Below, piece after piece: positions 1 to 6,847 of a stretch of 11,156 nt of DNA; the first letter of the stretch is position 1; every line of letters begins with the position of its first letter. Both the position numbers and the translations under genes were made by a program. Under the pieces are notes generated by a model. The model did no database searches. It was not told where the DNA came from and saw nothing but the letters and a program-made list of their open reading frames with translations. The stretch is from Deinococcus sp. (GTDB lineage: Bacteria > Deinococcota > Deinococci > Deinococcales > Deinococcaceae), in contig JANXWI010000332.1 in assembly GCA_025351205.1 (NCBI GenBank), forward strand, positions 1 to 11,156, given 5' to 3'.

Positions 1-1221
1 GGCGTGCGGACCATTTCGCTGGTCCGGAAAGACGTGCTCGACATTGCCAGAGCGGCGACCATGACCCCGGCCCCGACCACCCTGCCGCGCTATGACCGCC
101 CCCTGACCATCGAGGTCTGGTATCCGGCCAGCCTGAGCGCCGGGCAGGTCCAGAGTACGGTGTACACAGACGCGCTGGGCAGCGGCCCCGGCGACGCCAA
201 ACGCCCGGTGGTGCCGTTTACCTTCATGGGCCGCGCTGCCCGTGACGCCGCCCCAGACGCTAAGGGGGGCAAGTATCCACTGGTGATCTTCTCGCACGGC
301 TATCCGGGCAGCCGCTACCTGATGAGCTACCTGGCCGAGAACCTGGCGAGCAAGGGCTATGTGGTGGCCTCCATCGACCACACCGACAGCACCCACGCCG
401 ACAAGGCCGCCTTTTCCAGCACGCTGCTCAACCGCGCCCAGGACGACCAGGCGGTGCTGGACGGCGTGGCGGCCCTGTCCACGTCGGGCAGCGGCTTCCT
501 GAGCGGGCTGGTGGACGCCGGCAACACCGCGCTGCTGGGCTACAGCATGGGCGGCTACGGAGCGCTGAACTTCGCAGGAGCAGGCTACGCCGATCAGGTG
601 CTGGGTTTCGTGCCCGGAGGCGCACTCAAGGCGCGGCAGAACGGCAACTTTACGGTTGATCCGCGCCTGAAAGCCGTGGTGGCCTTCGCGCCCTGGGGCG
701 GCGATTACGCGGTGAAAGCCATCGGGGTCAAGACCGCCGCCACCTTCGGTTTCTGGGACGCCGCTGGCCTGAGCAACGTCAAGGTGCCGACCCTCTTCCT
801 GGTGGGCGACCACGACGATGTGGCGGGCTACCTGGGCGGCGTCAAGTCGCTGTTCGAGAACGCCGTCAACTCGGACCGCTACATGGTGGTGTATCAGAAC
901 GCCCGCCACAACTCCGCGCCCAACCCGCCCCCGGCGGCCAGCCTGGGCCTGCCCAGTGAGTACGACCACTACGCCGAGGCCGCCTGGGACATGCAGCGCC
1001 TGAACAACCTCAACGAGCATTTCGTAACGGCCTTCCTGAACTACCGCCTGAAGGGTGACGCGGCGGCTGCCGGCTACCTGAACGTGCCGACCCCGGTGGC
1101 GCAGGACGGCAGGTACAGCCGCAACGCCGACGGCACGCCCAAGGCCGACGACACCTACTGGAAGGGGTTCCCGGACCGCACCGCGCTGGGCATCGAGCTG
1201 TACCACATGAACGCCAAATAA
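1..1221 (+). CDS. Alpha/beta hydrolase (dienelactone / PAF-acetylhydrolase-like), 5' end missing
   Basis: Serine hydrolase of the alpha/beta fold; the natural substrate cannot be read from sequence, but an ester is most likely. The frame is open from base 1, and the first residues (VRTISLV) read like the interior of such a protein, so the gene probably starts left of the window; the GTG at 4 is only the first start codon visible. Counting from that GTG, SHGYPGSR (97-104) is the HG oxyanion-hole strand, GYSMGG (179-184) is the nucleophile elbow with Ser181, VGDHDD (267-272) offers the acid (Asp269 or Asp271/272), and His302 in ARHNSAP is the likely catalytic histidine. No signal peptide is visible, but the N-terminus is absent. 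It ends with TAA at 1219 and converges on the PEGA gene. I am sure of the fold and catalytic class; the subfamily is a guess. Confidence 0.87.
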   Translation, partial: GVRTISLVRKDVLDIARAATMTPAPTTLPRYDRPLTIEVWYPASLSAGQVQSTVYTDALGSGPGDAKRPVVPFTFMGRAARDAAPDAKGGKYPLVIFSHGYPGSRYLMSYLAENLASKGYVVASIDHTDSTHADKAAFSSTLLNRAQDDQAVLDGVAALSTSGSGFLSGLVDAGNTALLGYSMGGYGALNFAGAGYADQVLGFVPGGALKARQNGNFTVDPRLKAVVAFAPWGGDYAVKAIGVKTAATFGFWDAAGLSNVKVPTLFLVGDHDDVAGYLGGVKSLFENAVNSDRYMVVYQNARHNSAPNPPPAASLGLPSEYDHYAEAAWDMQRLNNLNEHFVTAFLNYRLKGDAAAAGYLNVPTPVAQDGRYSRNADGTPKADDTYWKGFPDRTALGIELYHMNAK

Positions 1222-1580
1222 CGGAAGGTGCGGACATCTTTCAAGGGATGCCTGATGGATATCTGTAATCAGGAGGTGTTCAGCCTCCGATGACTGAACT
1301 GGTAAAGGTTGACACAGCTGGCGTCCCAGAGGTCGTTTCTCAAGTCCTGTGGAACCACAAAAGCATCAGCCGATCAGTTGCGGGCATCTGGTCAGACTTC
1401 TCGTGATGCTCGGCCCGCTTCCCCCTCACCCCCTCCGCATGCGGCTGTCCCAGTCGCTGCGCGAGGCCTCTCTTGCACAAGGGTAGAGGGGAAAAGAAGT
1501 CCTGTTGGATCTGTTGACGGTGTACGAGATTGCGAGATGTCCGAACCATTGATGACAACGGGTTGCCTGCCAACAGGCAC
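1222..1580. other. Gene-free stretch with one short repeat element and small hairpins
   Basis: I see no convincing gene here. A 116-codon frame crossing the region runs through a non-coding repeat and a terminator and has no family resemblance. The stretch holds a GGAGG/CCTCC hairpin with a 7-nt loop (1271-1287, no T tract), a repeat element (about 1355-1528) and a TGCCTG-CCAA-CAGGCA hairpin (1564-1579) directly before the strong terminator. A stop-proximal terminator for the hydrolase gene is not obvious; the terminator at 1581-1620 may serve both convergent genes. Confidence 0.6.
1355..1528. repeat. Short intergenic repeat element, copy 1 (CTAG-type TIR family, degenerate)
   Basis: Bases 1405-1435 are identical over 31 nt to 6240-6270, in the same orientation. 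The right end (TCTGTTGACGGTGTACGAG, 1510-1528) matches the right end of the 6190-6401 element at 15 of 19 positions. The same right end, reverse-complemented, matches that element's left end (GTACACCGTCAACNGAT, 16 of 17). The left end here is degenerate (about 11 of 17), so the boundary at 1355 is approximate, and the terminal CTAG seen in the other copy has decayed. There is no coding capacity, so this is a non-autonomous, MITE- or REP-like element. Confidence 0.72.
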
Positions 1581-1620
1581 AAAACAACTCCCCCACCTTC
1601 GCGGGCGGGGGAGTTGTTTT
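1581..1620. terminator. Strong bidirectional intrinsic terminator
   Basis: AAAACAACTCCCCC (1581-1594) pairs perfectly with GGGGGAGTTGTTTT (1607-1620), with additional CC/GG pairs closing a small TTCG-containing loop. The 14-bp GC-rich stem flanked by A and T runs gives a U tract on both strands. It lies 22 nt past the stop of the minus-strand PEGA gene and downstream of the plus-strand hydrolase, as expected for a shared terminator between convergent genes. Confidence 0.93.
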
Positions 1621-1642
1621 AGCTGTTTTCCTCAGGTTTCGT

Positions 1643-2686
1643 TCAGCGAACAGGGTTGATGGTGATGGTTCCGCCCTGGGTGACGTTGTAGGTCTGGACG
1701 AAGGTGCGGTAGCCGGGGGCGATCAGCACGATCTCGTGGCTGCCCTGGGTGACGTTCAGGTTCAGGCCACCGTTCTGGATGCTGCCCACCTGACGGCCAT
1801 CGACGAAGATCAGCGCGCCCGCCACGTTGCTGCGCAGCTGGACGGCGGCGCGGCCCTGCTGGACAGGCTGAACCGGGGTCACCGCGCCGCCGTAGACCGG
1901 CTCGACGTTCAGGTTCACCACGGCGCCCGCACGAATGCTGATGTTGGCGTTGTAGTCGCTGTAGCCGGGGGTCGTGACGCGCACGGCGTAGCTGCCGGGT
2001 TGCAGGTTGGTGTAGGTCACGTTGGCCCCGCCCACCGAGCGGCCATTGAGGTACACCACGCTGCCGGGGGCATTGCTGCCCACGAACAGGCTGCCGGTGC
2101 TCACGGTCTGGCTGCCCGCCACGCTGTACAGCGCGGTGTCAGACACCCAGCTGTTCTGGGGCAGCGGGTTGACGACCACGCTCAGCGCCTGAGCCAATTG
2201 CTGCTGGCCTTCCACGCGGCCCGTGGCGAACTGTGAACCGTTCTGGAACTCGGAGATGTTGCCCAAGTTCAGCTCGGTCTTGGACGCGACTGCCAGCACC
2301 TTGTTCAGGCCGAGCGGGCCGTCGATGGTGAACACGAAGTTGTCGCCCGTGGCCGGAAAGGACTTGGTGGTGTTGGCCTTCAGAAAGTTCGCGCCGCTCT
2401 GAAAACGGTTGGGCAGAATCTGGGTGACCTTGCCTGCCGCGTCGATGTCGAACAGGTAAACGTAGGCGTCCTGGTTCACGGTGGCGCTGATGCGGACGTT
2501 GTCGCCCACCTGATAGGCAGCGATCACGCCGCCGCTGGCGTCGCGGTCCACGTTGACCTTCACGGCCAAATCACTGGCGACAGGGTTGACGATGATGCTC
2601 TGGGCGCTGATCTTGGGGGCGGCGAGCGACTGGGCGGAAAACAGGGCCGCCGTGACGGCAGCGGTAAGGGTCAGAACGTTCTTCAT
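1643..2686 (-). CDS. Secreted DUF4384 and PEGA-domain protein
   Basis: Predicted exported envelope protein of 347 residues. Residues 1-22 form a Sec signal peptide (MKN, hydrophobic core, SLA before AP). Residues about 50-130 are a DUF4384 domain, with the typical AYVYLFDIDAAGKVTQILPN stretch (74-93). Two PEGA domains follow (about 198-262 and 280-345), each with a YLNG/FVDG turn and a TPGY/APGY motif; the first PEGA is followed by a Pro/Val/Gln linker. Both families are linked to envelope or surface structures; no catalytic residues are expected. The ATG at 2686 is chosen over upstream starts because AGGAGG lies 7 nt before it and the signal peptide begins there. TAGTCT (2712-2707 on the minus strand) is a weak -10 candidate. 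It is separated by 208 bp from the upstream minus-strand LtrA gene, so it is probably transcribed on its own. Confidence 0.94.
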   Translation of the reverse strand: MKNVLTLTAAVTAALFSAQSLAAPKISAQSIIVNPVASDLAVKVNVDRDASGGVIAAYQVGDNVRISATVNQDAYVYLFDIDAAGKVTQILPNRFQSGANFLKANTTKSFPATGDNFVFTIDGPLGLNKVLAVASKTELNLGNISEFQNGSQFATGRVEGQQQLAQALSVVVNPLPQNSWVSDTALYSVAGSQTVSTGSLFVGSNAPGSVVYLNGRSVGGANVTYTNLQPGSYAVRVTTPGYSDYNANISIRAGAVVNLNVEPVYGGAVTPVQPVQQGRAAVQLRSNVAGALIFVDGRQVGSIQNGGLNLNVTQGSHEIVLIAPGYRTFVQTYNVTQGGTITINPVR

Positions 2687-2860
2687 GGTGTTGCCTCCTG
2701 AAACGCAGACTAGTGGCGGGCGCTTGACGGACCATGAGGTTTGGAGGAGAAAACATTCATCTGGCTTCAGGCCCCGGTCAGCCAGCTGCCCTGAACGCGC
2801 CGCCCAGCGGCACCGGACTCCGTCAGCGTCTTCATCTTCCAGGCCAGCCCTGCGGCAGAA

Positions 2861-2875
2861 GCCGGGCGGCCCGGC
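2861..2875 (-). terminator. Possible weak terminator hairpin after the LtrA gene
   Basis: GCCGGG (2861-2866) and CCCGGC (2870-2875) form a 6-bp all-GC stem with a 3-nt loop, 19 nt beyond the LtrA stop codon. On the minus strand it is followed only by TTCT, not a real U run, so its function is uncertain. Confidence 0.35.
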
Positions 2876-2894
2876 CTGCGCTTCTCTTTCCGGC

Positions 2895-4385
2895 TCAGCT
2901 GTGCGGCTGCTCGATGGGCCTGGTTCCCTTGGGCTGCTCACGCTGCTCGCTGCGGCTGTCCTCGCCCTCGCCGCCCGCCTGCTGTTCAAAGCCGTCGCTC
3001 AGGCGCTCCTCTATTTTGTTCAGCTGGAGCCGCACCGGGTCGCGCCAGCTCAGATACGTCACCGCCAGCGTGATGACCGTGCAGCTGGCCTCAAAGAGAA
3101 GCGTGCCGATGGGCAGCGCCATGAGCGCCAGCACCAGGGCCGCGCCTCCCAGCCGGGCCAGGCTGCTGCGGCTCGGCCCCCGGCGCTGACGCAGCGGCGC
3201 GGCGGCCCTGACAATCTCCGGGTCGGTGATCCGGGCGTCCAGAGACGGCTCAGGGGCCTGGAGTGGCCGCGTAGACAGATACCGCATCAGCGTCAGGCTC
3301 ACGAAGACCGCCGCCAGCGACAGGCTGACCAGCAGGCGCTCCTCACGGTTGGCCTCCGCACCCTCCTCGGCGATGCCCAGCCCGAATCCCACGCTCAGCA
3401 CGCTCAGGGCCATGGTCAACGGCAGGTGGACGTAGGCCCACGCCAGCAGGGTTCCGGCCCGGCCCGTCAGTCCGGCCAGGAGCGCTGGCAGGGTGTGGGC
3501 CTCATCGAAATACAGCCGCCAGATCGCCATGATGCTCATTAGCGAGAACACGGCGGGCAACTGTTCGGCGGGCAACAGGCGCTGCTCGGCGGCCCCGCGT
3601 ATCAGCTCGGTCACCACCGCCCCCAGAAAGACGATGAACAGCAGCCCGACCCGTTCCGGAAAGTGGCCCTGGTGCGGCAGGTCACGCTCGGCGCGCCTGT
3701 CCACAACCAGGGTGCAGCAGATGTCTATCGCCAGCGCCAGCCCCCACAGCAGCGGCTGGCCTGTTCCGCCCACCCAGGCCGACGCCGCCCACAGCAGCGC
3801 TCCTGCCGTGAATCCCATCACAACGGTCCTGTCGCCGCCAGACAGCCCACCGTTCTGGCGGCCATTGATGATCAGCATCACCACCAGAATGGCCCGGCCC
3901 GCCGCATAGGCCAGCGCGAAAAACGCCCCCACGTCGCTCAGGTCGCCGCGCACGCTGACGGCCAGGGCGGCCAGCGGCACCATCTGGGCCAGGGTTCCCC
4001 AGCGGTAGGCGCGGCAGCCGTTGCCGTAGCGGGCCGCGAAACTGGTGTTGCCCAGCCAGGCCCACCAGAGCGCCACAAACATCAGCGCGAAGACGCCGAA
4101 GGTCGGCAGGTCGGGGTGGGCCAGCAGCCGCTGCGCCAGGCGGTCGAAGGCCGTGACGAACACCAGATCGAAAAACAGTTCCAGCCAGCTGACCGGCTGC
4201 TCGGTGGCCTGGCGGTCCTGGCCGCCCTGCACCTCGCCGCCTTCCTGTCTGTGCCCACCTGCCACCCGCTCGTCCTCTGCCTGCCCACCTGCTGCCTGAC
4301 TGCTGCCGCCACGAAGCTTGCGGGCCTGGGCGGTCACCGGAGACCGTCCTGGCGGGGAGAGACCCGAGATGTCTTGGCCTGACAT
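2895..4385 (-). CDS. LtrA family (low temperature requirement protein A) multi-pass membrane protein
   Basis: Integral membrane protein of the LtrA family, named from a Listeria low-temperature growth phenotype; the biochemical role of the family is not established. The diagnostic first membrane segment WLELFFDLVFV is at residues 67-77, followed by ALWWAWLGNTSFAARYG, a family hallmark, and about ten further hydrophobic segments. The 496-residue length is somewhat long because of a polar N-terminal extension of about 65 residues rich in Gly, Gln and Glu, and a charged C-terminal tail. The ATG at 4385 is preferred over a TTG two codons upstream, but neither has a Shine-Dalgarno sequence. An internal GTG about 17 codons downstream, preceded by AGGACGG, is an alternative start. 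The gene lies 132 bp downstream of ruvA on the same strand; that gap has GC-rich dyads (4436-4446, 4447-4462) but no clear terminator. Confidence 0.91.
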   Translation of the reverse strand: MSGQDISGLSPPGRSPVTAQARKLRGGSSQAAGGQAEDERVAGGHRQEGGEVQGGQDRQATEQPVSWLELFFDLVFVTAFDRLAQRLLAHPDLPTFGVFALMFVALWWAWLGNTSFAARYGNGCRAYRWGTLAQMVPLAALAVSVRGDLSDVGAFFALAYAAGRAILVVMLIINGRQNGGLSGGDRTVVMGFTAGALLWAASAWVGGTGQPLLWGLALAIDICCTLVVDRRAERDLPHQGHFPERVGLLFIVFLGAVVTELIRGAAEQRLLPAEQLPAVFSLMSIMAIWRLYFDEAHTLPALLAGLTGRAGTLLAWAYVHLPLTMALSVLSVGFGLGIAEEGAEANREERLLVSLSLAAVFVSLTLMRYLSTRPLQAPEPSLDARITDPEIVRAAAPLRQRRGPSRSSLARLGGAALVLALMALPIGTLLFEASCTVITLAVTYLSWRDPVRLQLNKIEERLSDGFEQQAGGEGEDSRSEQREQPKGTRPIEQPHS

Positions 4386-4517
4386 GAACAATCGGGGCAG
4401 CGGATTACAGTCAGGACGGTCATCTTATCAGCCTACCCAACGTGGGCCGGGCGCGCGTCCGGGTCTGCTTTAGAGCACGCTTATCCTGGCTGGCCGCTTA
4501 CAATCTCGCCGGGCGTT

Positions 4518-5111
<594 letters not shown>

Positions 5112-5117
5112 CCGCAG

Positions 5118-5123
5118 AGTGTA
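5118..5123 (-). promoter_or_regulatory. -10 box of ruvA, leaderless arrangement
   Basis: TACACT on the minus strand fits TANNNT and ends 6 nt before the GTG start, placing transcription initiation at or next to the start codon. No ribosome binding site fits in the gap. No good -35 hexamer is seen 16-18 nt upstream, so this is supported by position and by similarity to the lepB and minD arrangements. Confidence 0.6.
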
Positions 5124-5154
5124 GCGTCTGGCCCGCCTTCCCGGTCCTGTTTCA

Positions 5155-5168
5155 CCAGTTTTGACTGG
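5155..5168. promoter_or_regulatory. Perfect dyad between divergent ruvA and lepB
   Basis: CCAGT-TTTG-ACTGG is a perfect 5-bp inverted repeat with a 4-nt centre, lying upstream of both divergent -10 boxes (32 nt from that of ruvA, 45 nt from that of lepB). It could be an operator or a small hairpin. It is short enough to arise by chance. Confidence 0.3.
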
Positions 5169-5190
5169 CCTGTCTTCTCACCTGCGACCT

Positions 5191-5218
5191 TTGCTCGCTC
5201 TGCCTGCTGGATTAGCAT
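5191..5218 (+). promoter_or_regulatory. Promoter of lepB, leaderless arrangement
   Basis: TTGCTC (5191-5196), a 16-nt spacer and TAGCAT (5213-5218). The -10 box ends 6 nt before the GTG at 5225, so the transcript would start at the start codon. The -35 matches the consensus only in its TTG. Confidence 0.55.
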
Positions 5219-5224
5219 GGCCGG

Positions 5225-5869
5225 GTGTCTGAGCGTCCGCTGCCTGAATGCCCGTCTTCCGAACTCCTGACTTCCAAGGGCGACCTCTCCTCCCCTGCCC
5301 GCCCGCGTTCCGGTTTCGAGCGCTCCAGGTTTGGTCGCTTCTGGCGCGAATGGCTGCTGGGTGCGGTGCTGCCGGTGTGGCTGGTCATCACGTTCGCCTT
5401 CACCTTTGCGCGGGTGGACGGCGACAGCATGAACCCTACGCTGCATACCGGAGACGTGGCGCTGCTGCTCAAATACCCGCGCTGGCTGCGGGCCTGGGGC
5501 CTGCCGGTCAGCTACCCGCAGCGGGGCCAGATCGTGGTATTCCGCATCCCGGCCAGCAGCGACTACGCCTATCAGGAGGGGTTGTTCGGTCTGCGCTCTC
5601 GCCCCTACAACATCAAGCGGGTAATCGGCGTTCCCGGCGACACCGTGGACATACAGGGCGGGCGGGTGCGGGTCAACGGCGCGGCCATCACCGAAGCCTA
5701 CACCGACGTTTCGACAGACCGTGACGAGAAAAGCGTGACCCTGGAGCCAGGTCAGATTTACGTGCTGGGCGACAACCGCCGGGTCGGCCAGAGCGTGGAC
5801 TCGCGCTATTACGGCGCGGTGGAGCTGTCAGACGTGGCCGGGCCGGTGACGTGGCACCTGGGCTTCTGA
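5225..5869 (+). CDS. lepB: Signal peptidase I
   Basis: Membrane-bound serine/lysine endopeptidase (family S26) that removes signal peptides from exported preproteins, such as the PEGA protein here, on the outer face of the membrane. The 214 residues contain a polar cytoplasmic N-terminus of about 40 residues, one membrane anchor (about 43-62), then VDGDSMNPTL (64-73) with nucleophile Ser68, YNIKRVIGVPGDTV (128-141) with general base Lys131, and GDNRR...SVDSR (182-194), the conserved C-terminal box. All catalytic elements are intact. The GTG at 5225 is favoured because a -10 box lies 6 nt upstream; an ATG at 5217 is in another frame. No terminator is recognisable after the TGA; a 12-bp direct repeat (GACTGGTGCCCG at 5871 and 5887) follows immediately. 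Confidence 0.96.
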   Translation: MSERPLPECPSSELLTSKGDLSSPARPRSGFERSRFGRFWREWLLGAVLPVWLVITFAFTFARVDGDSMNPTLHTGDVALLLKYPRWLRAWGLPVSYPQRGQIVVFRIPASSDYAYQEGLFGLRSRPYNIKRVIGVPGDTVDIQGGRVRVNGAAITEAYTDVSTDRDEKSVTLEPGQIYVLGDNRRVGQSVDSRYYGAVELSDVAGPVTWHLGF

Positions 5870-5960
5870 AGACTGGTGCCCGTGATGACTGGTGCCCGGC
5901 GCTTCCACCCACTCTTTGTTCCTGATTTCCATATCTGATTCAGAGGCGCAGGATGTATTC

Positions 5961-6134
5961 CAAGGGTCCTGACAGTTTCCAAACCGGCAGGGGGAGAAAT
6001 GCGAGAAACGTCGTCGGGGACGCTCAGCCCGCTCACCCCCTCTCTTCGGGCTGTACCAGTCAAGGGGGAGGGGCAAAAAACTTCGTGCTCATCGCTTCTC
6101 TCGCAACAACGCATTGAAACTGTCCGGACCCTTG
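5961..6134. repeat. MITE-like element with 19-bp terminal inverted repeats
   Basis: CAAGGGTCCTGACAGTTTC (5961-5979) is repeated inverted at 6116-6134 (GAAACTGTCCGGACCCTTG), 18 of 19 matching. Complementarity continues inward in interrupted form (TGCGAGAAACG near 6000 against CTTCTCTCGCA near 6096), so the whole 174 bp could fold into an imperfect hairpin. The core shares GCTGTACCAGTC (6050-6061) and a CTCACCCCCTC tract with the 6190-6401 element, but the ends differ, so it is a related but separate subfamily. There is no coding capacity. Confidence 0.82.
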
Positions 6135-6189
6135 ATATCCGGCTGTCCGTCATGAATTTGCACACTCTGGAAATTGCTCAGGCCATTGC

Positions 6190-6401
6190 CTAGTACACCG
6201 TCAACCGATTTGAGCGGGGTCCTTGGTCAGAGTTCTTCAGATGCTCGGCCCGCTTCCCCCTCACCCCCTCGCTACGCGAGGCCCCTCTCTCTTCGAGCGA
6301 CCAAGCGTGCTCATGCGCGCTGCTCTGGTCGAGAAGCTGTACCAGTCCCACGAGGATAGAGGGGAAGAACACACCCACCAGTTCGGTTGACGCTGCACTA
6401 G
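6190..6401. repeat. MITE-like element, CTAG-bounded, copy 2
   Basis: Left end CTAGTACACCGTCAACCGA (6190-6208) and right end TCGGTTGACGCTGCACTAG (6383-6401) are inverted repeats matching at 17 of 19 positions, and both terminate in CTAG. The interior is identical over 31 nt (6240-6270) to 1405-1435 and contains a central hairpin: CGACCA (6298-6303) with TGGTCG (6326-6331), and AGCGTGC (6304-6310) with GCGCGCT (6315-6321, one mismatch). It abuts the next element, sharing the CTAG at 6398-6401. Confidence 0.85.
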
Positions 6402-6604
6402 AGTATTTGTCAAAAAGGCTTTCTCTTTTTGACCGACCAACGGGAGTGAATTTAGTCGAGCAGTTGGGAGGCGGGCAGGCGTGCCCAGGCGCGTTCTTGG
6501 TCAGGGCAGCGCCCATGAGGACGCTTGACCGCTCCGTTCTGCCCAAGACAATGGAGGGACGCCCTGGTTGTTCTCTCGTACCGGAATTTGGACAACTGCT
6601 CTAG
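6398..6604. repeat. MITE-like element, CTAG-bounded, second type
   Basis: Left end CTAGAGTATTTGTCAAAA (6398-6415) and right end TTTGGACAACTGCTCTAG (6587-6604) are imperfect inverted repeats (about 15 of 18) ending in CTAG. Just inside the left end, GTCAAAAAG (6409-6417) and CTTTTTGAC (6425-6433) form a perfect 9-bp hairpin with a 7-nt loop. Part of the right half (6522-6538) recurs inverted and identical at 11140-11156. There is no coding capacity; short frames across it are not credible genes. Confidence 0.8.
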
Positions 6605-6847
6605 CACCCGAGGTTGTCAAAGACGAAGCATATTTTACAGCACAGAGACATTTCCTATTTCTGTGTGGCGGTCATTTAGCTTTGAGTCTAGAAATTTCGA
6701 TGTTGAGAAATAAACCATCGACCTTTGGCGGTACGGCTTAATGAAGGCCACTGTCAGAACGGTGTGATGTTCCAGGCACCACCATGGGAGACGTCAGAGC
6801 CACAGACGGGTTCTGACAGGGGTGGTCCCGCTTGTGAATGAAACGTC
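6605..6847. other. AT-richer upstream region of the GGDEF-EAL gene with dyads
   Basis: Bases about 6615-6725 are clearly richer in A+T than the rest of the window. The region contains dyads CACAGAGA/TTTCTGTG (6641-6648 / 6658-6665, one G-T wobble) and TCGATG/CATCGA (6697-6702 / 6716-6721), and a 10-bp perfect inverted repeat listed separately (6751-6819). I cannot place a convincing promoter or Shine-Dalgarno for the downstream gene; TTGAGT at 6682 with AAATAA at 6708 has too long a spacer (20 nt). No gene is seen. Confidence 0.45.
6751..6819. repeat. 10-bp perfect inverted repeat upstream of the GGDEF-EAL gene
   Basis: CTGTCAGAAC (6751-6760) and GTTCTGACAG (6810-6819) are perfect inverted repeats 49 nt apart, and the right arm ends 28 nt before the chosen GTG start. 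Depending on where transcription begins, this could be a folded leader, paired protein-binding sites, or the ends of a very small repeat element. Confidence 0.5.

Noticed and set aside
1309..1659. 116-codon plus-strand frame after the hydrolase
   Set aside because: It crosses the repeat, the terminator and the end of the convergent PEGA gene, and its composition is non-coding.
2553..3542. Long plus-strand frame over the PEGA start and LtrA
   Set aside because: Low-complexity Arg/Gln/Ala translation opposite clear LtrA membrane segments; it is a shadow of the real gene.
5112..5224. Radiation/desiccation response motif upstream of ruvA
   Set aside because: I looked for the roughly 17-bp TTATG...CATAA palindrome known from Deinococcus damage-response promoters and found nothing similar; the dyad present (CCAGT/ACTGG) is different.
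5809..6165. 118-codon minus-strand frame
   Set aside because: It runs through the TIR element; similar translations arise wherever such repeats occur, so the resemblance is of the repeat DNA and not of a protein.
6190..6546. 118-codon minus-strand frame sharing EGVRGKRAEH with a frame at 1340-1582
   Set aside because: The shared peptide comes from the 31-bp identity of the repeat elements; the frames have no start signals and no other similarity.
5870..6847. CRISPR array
   Set aside because: The repeats are 170-210-bp elements with terminal inversions, not short regular direct repeats with unique spacers, and no cas gene is present.
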